From the NCBI GenBank assembly GCA_910589315.1, contig CAJUTB010000008.1, forward strand, positions 11,609-75,608: a stretch of DNA of 64,000 nucleotides, written 5' to 3'. A model generated the notes under the pieces. That model was not told where the DNA came from. It ran no database searches and was given only the letters and a program-made list of their open reading frames with translations. A program made the position numbers and the translations under genes. The number at the start of each line of letters is the position of its first letter. Position 1 is the stretch's first letter. Origin of the DNA: an uncultured Oscillibacter sp. (lineage in GTDB: Bacteria > Bacillota > Clostridia > Oscillospirales > Oscillospiraceae). Below, one piece after another: positions 17,855 through 26,894 of this stretch.

Positions 17855-20535
17855 GCTTCCGCCTCCCGCAAACGCTCCACAATGGTCCGTTTGGCAACGG
17901 AACGGTACGTCCACAAAGGCACCAGCACGCCCAGAGCCACAAACACCGGCAGAATCATTATGATAGGCACAATGGTGAAGCGGTACGAGAAGAACCAGAA
18001 AACTCCAGATACGGCGTTCCCCAGCAGAGGACCCAGACAGACCGTCATCACCAGAGATACCAGCAGCGCGAGAATCGTGTAATATAAGCCCTCATAGACC
18101 AGCATGGATTTGAGCTGTTTTCCCGTCATGCCTACGGATTGCAGCACGGCCAATTCCCGTTTCCGGGTGAGAATACCCGTCAGTACGGCGTTGATAAAGT
18201 TCAGTATGCCAACTAAACCAATGATCAGGCTCAACGCGCCGCCCATGGTGGCAAACATTCCCTTGAAGCCCTCGAACTCGGCAACGTAGGAGGCCCGGCT
18301 CTCGTAGTCGTAAAGGGGCTGGACGTTCTCGGTGTACTCCGCCAGGAAGGATTCCATATCCGCCTCCGCCTCGTCGGTCGTATTGAAGATATAGGTCATG
18401 ACGCTTTCCGTTCCAGAGTCCTGTTTGAATTGCTCCGCGCCCATGACAAACTGGTCCGCGCCCCAGTAGCGGTAAGAAATGGAGTGGGGGATATTCACCA
18501 GAGCGCAGACGGTGTATTCCTTGTCCTCGTAGACGGCCGCCCGGGCATTGTAATTCCGGTTGGGGTCTATCTGGTTGAGATCCTCAATGATTTCGCCGGT
18601 GTCGGTGTAGTAATATTCCCGCTGGGAGACATAGCGGAGCGTCACTTTGTCGCCCAGCTTGGCCCAGTGGCTGCCCCATATGCTGGCGTTGTAGTCGTCC
18701 GTCAGGTACACGGCGGCAATGGCGTTCTGGGTTGGGTCCGACAGGGGGGCCAGGTCTCCGTCCAGTACGGTCAGCAGAGACAGGGGGAAATCCTCCATGC
18801 CGTAAAGCCCCACCCGGTCCGCCAGGAGGCCGTCTCCCACCTTTTGCGCCTGCTCTACCATCAGGTCCAAGATTTCCGGCGAATTCCAGGCGCTCCAGGC
18901 AGTCCGGAACCACTCCTCGGAGACAAACTGCTCAATGTCGGAGACCTTACCGTAGATTCGTCCGTTTTCTTCGATGCCGTTCCTGGCGGTCACATCGGAG
19001 AGAACACTTTCCGGGACCTCCTCGTCTTTACTGTAAAAATTGCTTTGGAAATACGCGGCGTCTCCCAGAATAAAGTCCACGTTGGCTTTAGTCTGCAAAT
19101 ATTTTACCATGTCAAAGCCGTTGGCAAAGGTATAGGTCATGGTAGCCAGCACCACCGCCAAAGTGAGGGAGATAACCGTCACAATGGTTTTTCCCTTGCT
19201 GCGGCCCAGGTTGGCCCAGGCCATTTTCGGCAGGGACGCGCCGGAGGAGACCCCGTGCGCCTGCGTCCGGCCGCCGGATTTCTTCCGGCCGGTTTTGCCG
19301 CCCTCGGTATAGCGCACGGCCTCTACGGGAGAAACCTTCGCCGCCATGCGGCCCGGACGGGCGCAGGAGAGAAACACCGTCACCAGGGCAAACAACGCCG
19401 CGCCAATGAAAATCAAGGGATTGAAGGAGACAAAGGTATGCGTGTAGCTCAGCTGGGCCATGATGACCGGCGTGAGCTTGTTGCCGGTCACAAAGCCCAG
19501 CAGAAGGCCGATGGGGATACCGATGAGGCTCAGGAGCAGAGCCTGCTGCCGGACAATGCGTTTGAGCTGTTTTCCGGTGGTGCCGATGGTTTTCAAAAGG
19601 CCGTAAAAACGGATGTCGTTGGTGACGGAAATCTGGAAAACGTTGTAAATAATCAGGTAGCCGGTGAAAATAATCAGAAGCAGCAGGACCACAATGGCAA
19701 TCAACGTTGTAATATCAAAATTTTGGGAGAGCTGGGCCCCGGAGTAACCCCAGTTGACGCCAATATCCAGATAGTTCTCCGCCTGGAAATCCCTCCCTTG
19801 ATAGCCGTGGTTCTCCAGAACCTGATAGAGATTTTCCTCAATGTTCATGGCGTTTTTGAACATCACGTCCAGAGACCATTTGCCGGTCAAGGAGTAGGGG
19901 TCCCCGCTGCTCAGGGCGCAGATTTCCTCCGCGGCGGATCGGGGTAAAACCACGTGATTAGCAACGATTGCGCTGTCGTACTCCCACCAGCCGGAGAGAA
20001 TAAAGGTCCGGGTAACGGGGATGGGAGTTCCCGTATTGTCGTCCACGTTAAACGTAAGGGTAAACTCTGCGCCGATTTCCGGTTCCACGCCCAGAAGGGC
20101 CAGGACGTGGGTATCCATAGCGGCCTCGTTGGTGCCTTCGCGGGGAAGGGCGCCTTCCACGGGCGTGCAGAAGTAGTGGGGCGCGGCGGCAGGTTCCAGA
20201 TAGGAGACCTCCACATGAGACTTGTTAAAGGGCGGTTCCGAAGGCATTCCTAGGAACATCCGGGCAACGCCCTCCTGAATCAGCGGATCTGTCCGCAGTT
20301 CCTCCACCTGTTCCCAGGTAAGGTCTTTCACAGAGCCGTGCATATCGCTGCCCGCCTGCCGGAAATTCTGCTGCTGGAAGGAATAGTTGATCGAAGAAGC
20401 GATGGTAAAGAGGGACGTAAACAGCACGGTTGTCAGCGCAATTGCCAGAACGGCAACAATATTGCGGGTGCGGGCGGCTTTCATGGATCGGAAGCCCAGA
20501 CGCCGGATACAGCCTTTGTTGGCAACTTTAATCAT
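17851..20535 (-). CDS. FtsX-type ABC transporter permease, 894 aa
   Basis: Large permease with one N-terminal helix (ARTRNIVAVLAIALTTVLF), a long extracytoplasmic domain, a block of three helices near residues 270-400 with an FtsX signature (FYGLLKTIGTTGKQLKRIV), a second helix near 460, a second large outer domain, and a final three-helix FtsX domain (RKRELAVLQSVGMTGKQLK). This duplicated layout is typical of MacB/BceB-like antimicrobial-peptide or lipid-releasing exporters. ATG 20535 is preferred; GTG 20544 overlaps the ATPase stop. Paired with the ATPase and probably with the BceS-like kinase nearby (inference). Confidence 0.9.
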   Translation of the reverse strand: MIKVANKGCIRRLGFRSMKAARTRNIVAVLAIALTTVLFTSLFTIASSINYSFQQQNFRQAGSDMHGSVKDLTWEQVEELRTDPLIQEGVARMFLGMPSEPPFNKSHVEVSYLEPAAAPHYFCTPVEGALPREGTNEAAMDTHVLALLGVEPEIGAEFTLTFNVDDNTGTPIPVTRTFILSGWWEYDSAIVANHVVLPRSAAEEICALSSGDPYSLTGKWSLDVMFKNAMNIEENLYQVLENHGYQGRDFQAENYLDIGVNWGYSGAQLSQNFDITTLIAIVVLLLLIIFTGYLIIYNVFQISVTNDIRFYGLLKTIGTTGKQLKRIVRQQALLLSLIGIPIGLLLGFVTGNKLTPVIMAQLSYTHTFVSFNPLIFIGAALFALVTVFLSCARPGRMAAKVSPVEAVRYTEGGKTGRKKSGGRTQAHGVSSGASLPKMAWANLGRSKGKTIVTVISLTLAVVLATMTYTFANGFDMVKYLQTKANVDFILGDAAYFQSNFYSKDEEVPESVLSDVTARNGIEENGRIYGKVSDIEQFVSEEWFRTAWSAWNSPEILDLMVEQAQKVGDGLLADRVGLYGMEDFPLSLLTVLDGDLAPLSDPTQNAIAAVYLTDDYNASIWGSHWAKLGDKVTLRYVSQREYYYTDTGEIIEDLNQIDPNRNYNARAAVYEDKEYTVCALVNIPHSISYRYWGADQFVMGAEQFKQDSGTESVMTYIFNTTDEAEADMESFLAEYTENVQPLYDYESRASYVAEFEGFKGMFATMGGALSLIIGLVGILNFINAVLTGILTRKRELAVLQSVGMTGKQLKSMLVYEGLYYTILALLVSLVMTVCLGPLLGNAVSGVFWFFSYRFTIVPIIMILPVFVALGVLVPLWTYRSVAKRTIVERLREAEA

Positions 20536-20540
20536 GGAAA

Positions 20541-21251
20541 TCACCCCCGCTCGCCGTCTTGTTCGGGCTTCCGGACGATTTCATGGGAAGACCGTATCCG
20601 GCCGTCCTCAATGCGAATCACGCGGTCGGCCATTTGGGATATTTCCTCGTTATGGGTGATCATGACGATGGTCTGGGCAAATTTCTGGCTGGTGACTTTC
20701 AGCAGGCCCATGACATCCTGACTGGTTTGACTGTCCAGATTTCCGGTAGGCTCGTCGGCTAGGATGATGGCTGGTTTGGCCGCCAGGGCGCGGGCGATGG
20801 CAACGCGCTGCTGCTGTCCGCCGGAGAGGTTGTTGGGCAGGTTGCGGAGCTTGTTTTCCAGGCCCAGGGTTTCAATGATCTGGTCTACATAAGCCCGGTC
20901 GGGCTGGCGGCCGTCCAGCTGAATCGGAAGAACAATGTTCTCAAAGACATTGAGGACGGGAACCAGATTGTAATTTTGAAATACAAACCCGATTTTCCGG
21001 CGGCGGAAAATGGTGAGGGCTTCGTCTTTCAGGGAGAAGATATCTTTTCCGTCCACAATTACGGAACCGGATGTGGGGCGGTCCAAGCCGCCCAGCATAT
21101 GAAGAAGGGTGGATTTGCCGGAACCGGAGGTGCCCACAACGGCGAGAAATTCGCCTTTTTCAACCGTAAGGTCTACGCCGTCCAGGGCGTGGACTTCCGC
21201 TTCGCCGGAGCCGTAAATTTTCCGCAGGGATTTTGTTTCCAAAATGGTCAT
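20541..21251 (-). CDS. ABC transporter ATP-binding protein (MacB/LolD/BceA type)
   Basis: 236-aa ATPase: Walker A GTSGSGKST, signature LSGGQQQR, Walker B IILADEPTGNLDS, then the H-loop VMITHNEEI. The E-P-T-G-N-L-D sequence is typical of the exporters that pair with FtsX permeases. The start at 21251 is preferred because GGAGG lies eight bases upstream. First gene of an ATPase-permease-lipoprotein operon that ends at the 17457 terminator. Confidence 0.95.
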   Translation of the reverse strand: MTILETKSLRKIYGSGEAEVHALDGVDLTVEKGEFLAVVGTSGSGKSTLLHMLGGLDRPTSGSVIVDGKDIFSLKDEALTIFRRRKIGFVFQNYNLVPVLNVFENIVLPIQLDGRQPDRAYVDQIIETLGLENKLRNLPNNLSGGQQQRVAIARALAAKPAIILADEPTGNLDSQTSQDVMGLLKVTSQKFAQTIVMITHNEEISQMADRVIRIEDGRIRSSHEIVRKPEQDGERG

Positions 21252-21339
21252 AGCCATTACCTCCAAAAAGGGATTTGTCTTTCGACACCTTCAGCATAAC
21301 AAAGAAATCTTTCCAGGTTCTTTCTCAATTCTAACAAAA

Positions 21340-21353
21340 GTGAAAGATTTCAC
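21340..21353. promoter_or_regulatory. Palindrome between the ABC operon and the serine hydrolase
   Basis: GTGAAA-GA-TTTCAC, a 6+6 dyad in the divergent region, 89 bases before the ATPase start. It could be an operator for either side. Confidence 0.3.
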
Positions 21354-21412
21354 CTTTCCGGCAAACGGCGTCCATCTTTCCGGAAGGGATGAAAAAATTT
21401 ACAAAAATCTTC

Positions 21413-21441
21413 TTGACATTCCCCCTGGTGGAAGGTATATT
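21413..21441 (+). promoter_or_regulatory. Promoter of the serine hydrolase gene
   Basis: -35 TTGACA (21413-21418), 17-nt spacer, -10 TATATT (21436-21441). Confidence 0.85.
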
Positions 21442-21494
21442 CTAGCGGTATTCTATGGATACGTCTCTTTTGGAGGACGGGAAAGGAAACGAAA

Positions 21495-23618
21495 ATGAAA
21501 CAGAGCATCCATTTTTTCCGGCGGACCGCTGCACTGTTTTTGGCTCTTGCGCTGTGCTTGAGCCTTTCAGCGCCCGCCTTGGCGGCAGAGGAAACCGCTG
21601 CGCCGGAATCCCTTGACAAATTTGCAGAGGAAACGGCTGAAATCGCGTTGACCTACGGCGGCGCGGTCAGCGCAACCTGGGCTGTCTGGCAGGACGGAAG
21701 CATTATAAGCAGTGGACGCACTTCTTCTCTGCCCGCAGACGCCACGCACCTGCAGCAGCTGGCCGACGCCTCCTCCGGAACCATTTACGGCATTGGCTCC
21801 ATCAGCAAGATCTATACCACCGTAGCGGTCATGCAGCTGGTGGAGGCGGGCAAGGTGGACCTGGACAAACCGGTTACAGCTTATCTTCCCACATTCAAAA
21901 TGGCTGACGAACGGTATCAGGATATTACCGTCCGGATGCTGCTCAATCACTCCTCTGGTCTGATGGGTTCCACCCTGAGCAGCGGAATGTTATTTGACGA
22001 CCCCAGTTCCTATGCAACGGACCATCTGCTGGAAAATCTCGCCGGCCAGCGGCTGAAAGCCGATCCCGGCGCGTACAGCGTCTATTGCAACGACGGTTTC
22101 ACCTTGGCCGAATTGGTGGTCGAAGCGGTATCCGGTCAGGACTTCATGGATTATGTGCGGGCAAATATCCTCAAGCCCCTGGGCTTGAAGCGCACCTTTG
22201 CTCCAGCCGACCGTGAAAAGGAACCTGTGGCGTTTGATCCGGCTCCGATTTTCTTTACGGCGGGAGAAACGACGCACACCCTGCCCATGGACTGCCTGGG
22301 CATTCTGGGCGCGGGCGGTATCTATGCGTCTGCGGAGGACCTTGCGGCCTTCGGCGGCGCGCTGACCGGCACGACTCTTTTGAAGCAAGCCTCTCTGGAT
22401 GCCATGGCCGCGGAGGAGTATGCCAAGGGCATCTGGCCCGAGGATACGCTTGACGCTCTGGCCTTCGGCCTGGGCTGGGACAATGTGAACTGGTTCCCCT
22501 TCAGTCAGAACGGCATTCAGGCTCTGGTCAAGGGCGGCGACAGCCAGTATTATCATGCCGGACTGGTGATTATCCCGGAATACAAGCTGGCGGCGGCCGT
22601 GCTGACCTCCGGCGGCGTTTCGACTTACAACGAAATGGCGGCGTCCCAGATGCTGATCAAGGTATTGGAAAAAGAGGGCGTTGCTGTGGACCAGACCGCT
22701 CCTGTGCTTCCGGAAGCCGCTCCAGCCGCCATGCCCAAGGAACTGCTGGATTATGCGGGCTATTACGGCTCCATGATGCCCTATAAGGTCGACGTTACAG
22801 CCGATGGAACCTTAACCATGGGGTATTTGACCCGTTCCGACATTCCGGCTCAAACCTTTACTTACCACGATGACGGCACCTTCCGGGACGCTTCCGGCGC
22901 AAGTTATCTGAAGTTTGTGGAGGAGACCAACGGACAGGTTTACCTCTATCAGAAAGCCTTCACCGATCTCCCCGGACTGGGCGGACTGGGCACTTCCAAT
23001 TATGCCGCGGTGAAGCTGCCGGAAAACCAGATCTCCGACGAATTGCAGGCGTTCTGGGATACCTTCATGGCCGAGACGAACCTTCTGCCGATGAACGAGC
23101 GTTACAGCTCCCAGACGTATCTCTCTATCAGCATGACCGGGAATGCCTCTGAAATGAAGCTGGAAAGCATTCCCGGATACAGCCTTGGCTATCGGATTGA
23201 GGATGAAAACCATATCCGCTATGCGATTCAGATTCCCGGCAACATGGGCCGGGACGGCGTGGACCTGGAAATCCGGCGGGATGAAAAAGACAATGTCTGG
23301 GTTTACCAGAGCAACGGCATGATTTTCATGGACGGCCGCGCCGCGCCGGACCTCTCTACCGGAAAGGACAACCGGACTGTTACCACCATTCAGCCGGACG
23401 GCTATGCCCGCTGGTATCATGTTGGGGAAAAGGCCGCCGGCAAAACCGTGACCGTTCAGGTGCCTGAAAACGCTGGATTCTGGGTCTACGATGAAAACGG
23501 AATGGTTACGGCTTCCTCTGTCCTGTGGCCCAACAATCTAACAGCAGAGCTGACCGAGGGCGGTTTGATTGTCTTTGCAGGCGACCCCGGCGCGAAATTC
23601 CAGTTGACATTTGCATAA
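21495..23618 (+). CDS. Secreted serine hydrolase, class C beta-lactamase/PBP fold
   Basis: 707-aa exported protein: signal peptide with an ALALCLSLSAPALA-type end, then a class-C beta-lactamase-fold domain. The nucleophile is in the SISK motif (GIGSISKIYTTVAVMQ). A YCN motif (VYCNDGFTLAELVV) gives the second catalytic Tyr, and MLLNHSSGLMG is the usual family signature. About 300 further residues form C-terminal beta domains. Such proteins hydrolyse D-amino-acid peptides or esters in the cell wall. GGAAAGGAAACGAAA precedes the ATG. Single-gene unit with its own promoter and terminator. Confidence 0.9.
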   Translation: MKQSIHFFRRTAALFLALALCLSLSAPALAAEETAAPESLDKFAEETAEIALTYGGAVSATWAVWQDGSIISSGRTSSLPADATHLQQLADASSGTIYGIGSISKIYTTVAVMQLVEAGKVDLDKPVTAYLPTFKMADERYQDITVRMLLNHSSGLMGSTLSSGMLFDDPSSYATDHLLENLAGQRLKADPGAYSVYCNDGFTLAELVVEAVSGQDFMDYVRANILKPLGLKRTFAPADREKEPVAFDPAPIFFTAGETTHTLPMDCLGILGAGGIYASAEDLAAFGGALTGTTLLKQASLDAMAAEEYAKGIWPEDTLDALAFGLGWDNVNWFPFSQNGIQALVKGGDSQYYHAGLVIIPEYKLAAAVLTSGGVSTYNEMAASQMLIKVLEKEGVAVDQTAPVLPEAAPAAMPKELLDYAGYYGSMMPYKVDVTADGTLTMGYLTRSDIPAQTFTYHDDGTFRDASGASYLKFVEETNGQVYLYQKAFTDLPGLGGLGTSNYAAVKLPENQISDELQAFWDTFMAETNLLPMNERYSSQTYLSISMTGNASEMKLESIPGYSLGYRIEDENHIRYAIQIPGNMGRDGVDLEIRRDEKDNVWVYQSNGMIFMDGRAAPDLSTGKDNRTVTTIQPDGYARWYHVGEKAAGKTVTVQVPENAGFWVYDENGMVTASSVLWPNNLTAELTEGGLIVFAGDPGAKFQLTFA

Positions 23619-23634
23619 TGCTTTCCAGAAAGAA

Positions 23635-23669
23635 GGACCGCCGTGAAACTCACGGCGGTCCGCTTTTTT
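23635..23669 (+). terminator. Terminator after the serine hydrolase
   Basis: 12-bp stem GGACCGCCGTGA / TCACGGCGGTCC (23635-23661), then GCTTTTTT. Confidence 0.92.
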
Positions 23670-23684
23670 CAGTTGGTTCCGGTG

Positions 23685-24626
23685 TTATTTGACCAGAAAC
23701 AGATTCAGCCAATGAGCAAAGTCTTCCGCCGGGAGATATGTCACGCCCTTCTCAATCATGCAGGGGGCCGAAATGCCAGCCTCGCCGTTGGGAGTCTGGA
23801 TGACCTCTGCGCCGGGCTTCGCAGAAAGTACGGTTTCCCCGTTCCGGCTTACGACCGCGCCCAGTTCCTTGTCCCAGCGCACGTCGTACCCGGCAGCTTC
23901 CGCCACGGCGCGGACGGGCACCATGACCGCAGTATCCACCCCTTTGCAGTAGAATTGAGGCGTATTGCCATCAAAAGTTCCATTAACGCAGGCCAGCGAT
24001 TCCCCGCGGGATGCAACGGTCATATTCAGATAGCCCTCATAGGAGTATGCAAATACGATGATCTGTTCCGCCTTGCCCTCGGCATCCTTCCAAACCAGAA
24101 TTTGTGTGCCGGGGACAAGATCATCCACGGTTACGATCTGGCGGGTCAGCCAGGGGTTAATTTTCACATCTTCGGGAACAACCAGCGTCTCGCCGCCCAG
24201 AATCGGAACTTGAATTTCCTTTTCGCCGGCAGGCTTGACGATGGTATTGGAGACCTGATAATATTCCGGCGCGGCGGCGTCTGCGGGCACGTTGCCAACG
24301 GCCACAATCGCGCTTGCCTGGGGCGGCAGGCTCAGGGTCATCGCAGGACCAACCCAAGCATACAGCGTATCGCCTTCCTTGATGCTGTCTTTTTCCATGG
24401 GCAGGCCAGTTACGGCATCCACTACCGGAGCGTCGCCCAGGTGGACGACCACTTCATTGAGAGAAGTGGAGGTATCGCTGTTTTTCAGGAAAATACCCTC
24501 TCCATCCCAGGGAGAGACCGTGCCCCAGACCTTTACAGGAGAGAGGGGTTCCACAGCGGCGGCGGTGAGGCACAGAGCCGCGGCACAGGCTGTAAATGCC
24601 AGAGCCAGTTTTAATAATTTTTTCAT
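23685..24626 (-). CDS. Secreted protein with copper-amine-oxidase N-terminal-like domain
   Basis: 313-aa exported protein with a signal peptide (LALAFTACAAALCLTAAA). The C-terminal 100 residues match the copper amine oxidase N-domain-like fold common on clostridial surfaces: VPVRAVAEAAGYDVRWDKELGAVV, then VTYLPAEDFAHWL. This is a non-catalytic wall-associated module. The middle region is beta-rich and unassigned. ATG 24626 is taken because AAAGGATGG lies at good distance; ATG 24638 is a possible alternative. Convergent with the serine hydrolase. Confidence 0.8.
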   Translation of the reverse strand: MKKLLKLALAFTACAAALCLTAAAVEPLSPVKVWGTVSPWDGEGIFLKNSDTSTSLNEVVVHLGDAPVVDAVTGLPMEKDSIKEGDTLYAWVGPAMTLSLPPQASAIVAVGNVPADAAAPEYYQVSNTIVKPAGEKEIQVPILGGETLVVPEDVKINPWLTRQIVTVDDLVPGTQILVWKDAEGKAEQIIVFAYSYEGYLNMTVASRGESLACVNGTFDGNTPQFYCKGVDTAVMVPVRAVAEAAGYDVRWDKELGAVVSRNGETVLSAKPGAEVIQTPNGEAGISAPCMIEKGVTYLPAEDFAHWLNLFLVK

Positions 24627-24749
24627 TTGGTGATCCATCCTTTGCTTTGTGATGGGTTATATTCTAGCATAGATTTCTATTTTAGGCAAGAGGGAGACTA
24701 TTTTTCAGCCCGATTGAGAAACGAGCGGTCTTTAATTTTCAAGATGAAG

Positions 24750-25232
24750 TTAAATTTTTTGGAACAGATCCGCACACCGGTAAATGTCTTTTTCCAGAAA
24801 GTCATAGATGTTTTGAGAAAACGGGGTAAGGGTTTTTTGTATCTGATTTTGAAAATAAATGACGCCGGTTTTGTCTATAAGCCAATCGCCAAGGATGTCA
24901 TAGCCAATTCCAATATAAACGGCTGGCTTGCCAATCTGACGGCAAACCGCCTCCAGTTTCGGATAAACGGAAGCGTCATAATGAAAGAAATCAAACTCAA
25001 TCGCCGAGCAGAATGGACCGACGCCGAGTCCGTCGCATTGGTTCTGGATGCAGATTCCATCCAGAGCGTCGATGATCTCCCTGGCGCGTTCAAAAATGGC
25101 GTTGAGCGGAACTTGAGGCGGAAAATTTTTATGAAGATGCGAGAGATGTTTTTGAAAAAGTCCTTTGTGATGTGGAGTCCATCCGGACGCCCATAAAAGA
25201 CGGTTTGCCTCCAGCCGTTTGTAATCAAGCAC
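24750..25232 (-). CDS. Small cytosolic protein, possibly SUKH-type immunity-like
   Basis: 160-aa protein starting with GTG at 25232 behind AGAGGTGAAACGAG. The N terminus (ANRLLWASGWTPHHKG) and the C-terminal stretch (VYIGIGYDILGDWLIDKTGVIYF) resemble SUKH-3-like immunity proteins, where a G-W start and a W-x-I-D-x-x-G-x-[VI]-Y strand recur. The resemblance is by eye and could be wrong. No polymorphic toxin is next to it. It is divergent from the DUF3788 gene. Confidence 0.7.
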   Translation of the reverse strand: MLDYKRLEANRLLWASGWTPHHKGLFQKHLSHLHKNFPPQVPLNAIFERAREIIDALDGICIQNQCDGLGVGPFCSAIEFDFFHYDASVYPKLEAVCRQIGKPAVYIGIGYDILGDWLIDKTGVIYFQNQIQKTLTPFSQNIYDFLEKDIYRCADLFQKI

Positions 25233-25421
25233 CTCGTTTCACCTCTCGTTTCCTGTGTTCTCCTGATCATGATAAAGCATGTGAAGATGAAATAGAATTT
25301 TAACGAAAATAGTATATTTGTTTCTAAAACCATTGTATAATTTTCAGAAGGATGTTATAATTCTTTTCAGCTGCTGCTATCCACATATCCAATAAAATTT
25401 GCTGCCTGGAGGTTCAACAAC

Positions 25422-25853
25422 ATGAATTTGCAAGACCGGACAACGGCCCCAACTCTGGAGGAAATTGCGGAACACATCCGAAATCCGCTTTTCCAGGAGT
25501 TTTGCTCCAACCTTCAAACGAATTATAAATGCCGCGAAAAAATCGAATACAGTGCGTGCAGCATGGAACCCGGCTGGAATGTCAAGTTCAAAAAATCCGG
25601 GAAAGCCCTTTGTACCATCTACCCGAGAGAGTCCTATTTCACGGCGATGTTGGTGGTCGGGAGAGCGGAAAAGGAACCCTTTGAGGCCATTCTCCCCGCA
25701 TGTTCCCCCGAAATGCGGAAAATTTATCAGAACACCAAAGAAGGGAACGGAATGAGATGGCTGATGATTGATTTGGAGGACCAGGACGCGCTGTATAACG
25801 ACGTGCTGCGGCTGATCGCCATTCGGGCGGCAAAAACAAAAAAACCGGCTTAG
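25422..25853 (+). CDS. DUF3788 family protein
   Basis: 143-aa cytosolic protein matching the DUF3788 pattern: FCSNLQTNYKCREKIEYSACSMEPGWNVKFKKSGKALCTIYPRE, with the invariant W-N-V-K-F-K-K-S-G-K and later MLVVGRAEKEPFEAILP (motifs listed in part). Function unknown; the fold is related to small stress-type domains. The ATG follows GGAGGTTCAACAAC. Sixteen bases separate it from the DUF4180 gene, so the two form one unit. Confidence 0.8.
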   Translation: MNLQDRTTAPTLEEIAEHIRNPLFQEFCSNLQTNYKCREKIEYSACSMEPGWNVKFKKSGKALCTIYPRESYFTAMLVVGRAEKEPFEAILPACSPEMRKIYQNTKEGNGMRWLMIDLEDQDALYNDVLRLIAIRAAKTKKPA

Positions 25854-25869
25854 GAGATATAGAAAAATT

Positions 25870-26238
25870 ATGAATATTGAACATCTGAAAGAATATGGAA
25901 CCGACATAGCCGCTGTCACCAGCGAGACGGTTCTGATTACAGACGTACCGTCCGCCTTGGACCTGGCAATGAGCGTAAAATACAAAACGTCCGCGACAAA
26001 GCTTGTCCTGGACAAACGGATTTTCTGTGAAGATTTCTTCCTTCTCAGCACGGGAATTGCTGGAGAAATTCTTCAGAAGTTCATCAATTACCACATAAAG
26101 GCGGCCATTTACGGGGATTACTCCCGCTACACCAGCAAGCCGCTGAAGGATTTTATCTATGAGTCCAACAACGGAAAAGACTTCTTTTTTGTTTCCACGA
26201 AAGAGGAGGCTGCTGAAAAATTATCCGGCATCGCTTAA
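25870..26238 (+). CDS. DUF4180 family protein
   Basis: 122-aa cytosolic protein. The family signature is VLITDVPSALDLAMSV and then IFCEDFFLLSTGIAGEILQKF, with the closing DFIYESNNGKDFFFVSTKEEAAEKL (seen in parts). Function unknown. DUF4180 proteins often sit with small stress or transcription-regulator genes. It is probably translated from the DUF3788 transcript; the ribosome binding site GGAGATATAGAAAAATT precedes the ATG. It converges on the alpha/beta hydrolase gene with a seven-base gap. Confidence 0.75.
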   Translation: MNIEHLKEYGTDIAAVTSETVLITDVPSALDLAMSVKYKTSATKLVLDKRIFCEDFFLLSTGIAGEILQKFINYHIKAAIYGDYSRYTSKPLKDFIYESNNGKDFFFVSTKEEAAEKLSGIA

Positions 26239-26245
26239 CGGCGGC

Positions 26246-26869
26246 TTATGGTATGGCTCCAATCCTTTCGTAAAAGGAGGAGAGGAGCGCGGCCAGGGCC
26301 GCAGGGGCGTCCTTGTTGACCTCGTGCCCCGCGCCGCTGACGGTTTGCCGCGCCGCACTGGGAATTTGCTCTGCCAATTCCCGTGCGGCTTTTTGATTGG
26401 CCCGGTCTTTTTCTCCGCACACAATCAGTACCGGACAGGCAATTTGTTTCAGCTCCTGCCGGAAATCCAGCTTCGCCATGGAACCCGTTAAACGCAGAAC
26501 ATCCCCTTTGGCAAGGCCGGTTTCCGCAAAGGTTTTCTCCGGCAGAAAGCGGAAGATCAGGTTCTGCACCCCCAGCAGAAGCCGCGGCATTTTATATTGG
26601 GGCGCAATCAGTACCAGAGAACGCGTCTGCCGGATGTGGTTCGCTGCGAAATCCAACGCCAGCACGGCCCCCAGCGAAAGGCCGCAGAGATGCAGCGGCG
26701 CGGTTCCGCAGCGTTCCTCAAACGCCCGGTATAAGGCCAGATAACTGGCCTCGCCGCAGAGCGAAAAAAGGTCTGTGCAGTCCGCCGTGACGTTTTCCGG
26801 CAGATGGGCAACGGTTTCGGCCCAGTCCTGGGGCGACTGTCCCAGGCCATGTAAAAAGGTTACGTCCAT
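26246..26869 (-). CDS. Alpha/beta hydrolase
   Basis: 207-aa hydrolase starting MDVTFLHGLGQSPQDW. It has the oxyanion HG motif, the nucleophile elbow CGLSLGAVLAL (GxSxG form), an acid in VCGEKDRAN and the base His in GAGHEVNKD. A compact single-domain lipase/esterase-like enzyme; substrate unknown. The ATG at 26869 follows GGAGGCATCT; the long upstream extension in the same frame lacks a ribosome signal and runs into the neighbouring gene. It lies 25 bases downstream of the NADAR-like gene and may be co-transcribed. Confidence 0.85.
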   Translation of the reverse strand: MDVTFLHGLGQSPQDWAETVAHLPENVTADCTDLFSLCGEASYLALYRAFEERCGTAPLHLCGLSLGAVLALDFAANHIRQTRSLVLIAPQYKMPRLLLGVQNLIFRFLPEKTFAETGLAKGDVLRLTGSMAKLDFRQELKQIACPVLIVCGEKDRANQKAARELAEQIPSAARQTVSGAGHEVNKDAPAALAALLSSFYERIGAIP

Positions 26870-26894
26870 AGATGCCTCCGCTGTTTTTTCAGAA

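Noticed and set aside
19952..19960. CACGTG sequences near 19955 and 54343 as parS candidates
   Set aside because: The flanking bases do not match the palindromic TGTTTCACGTGAAACA consensus.
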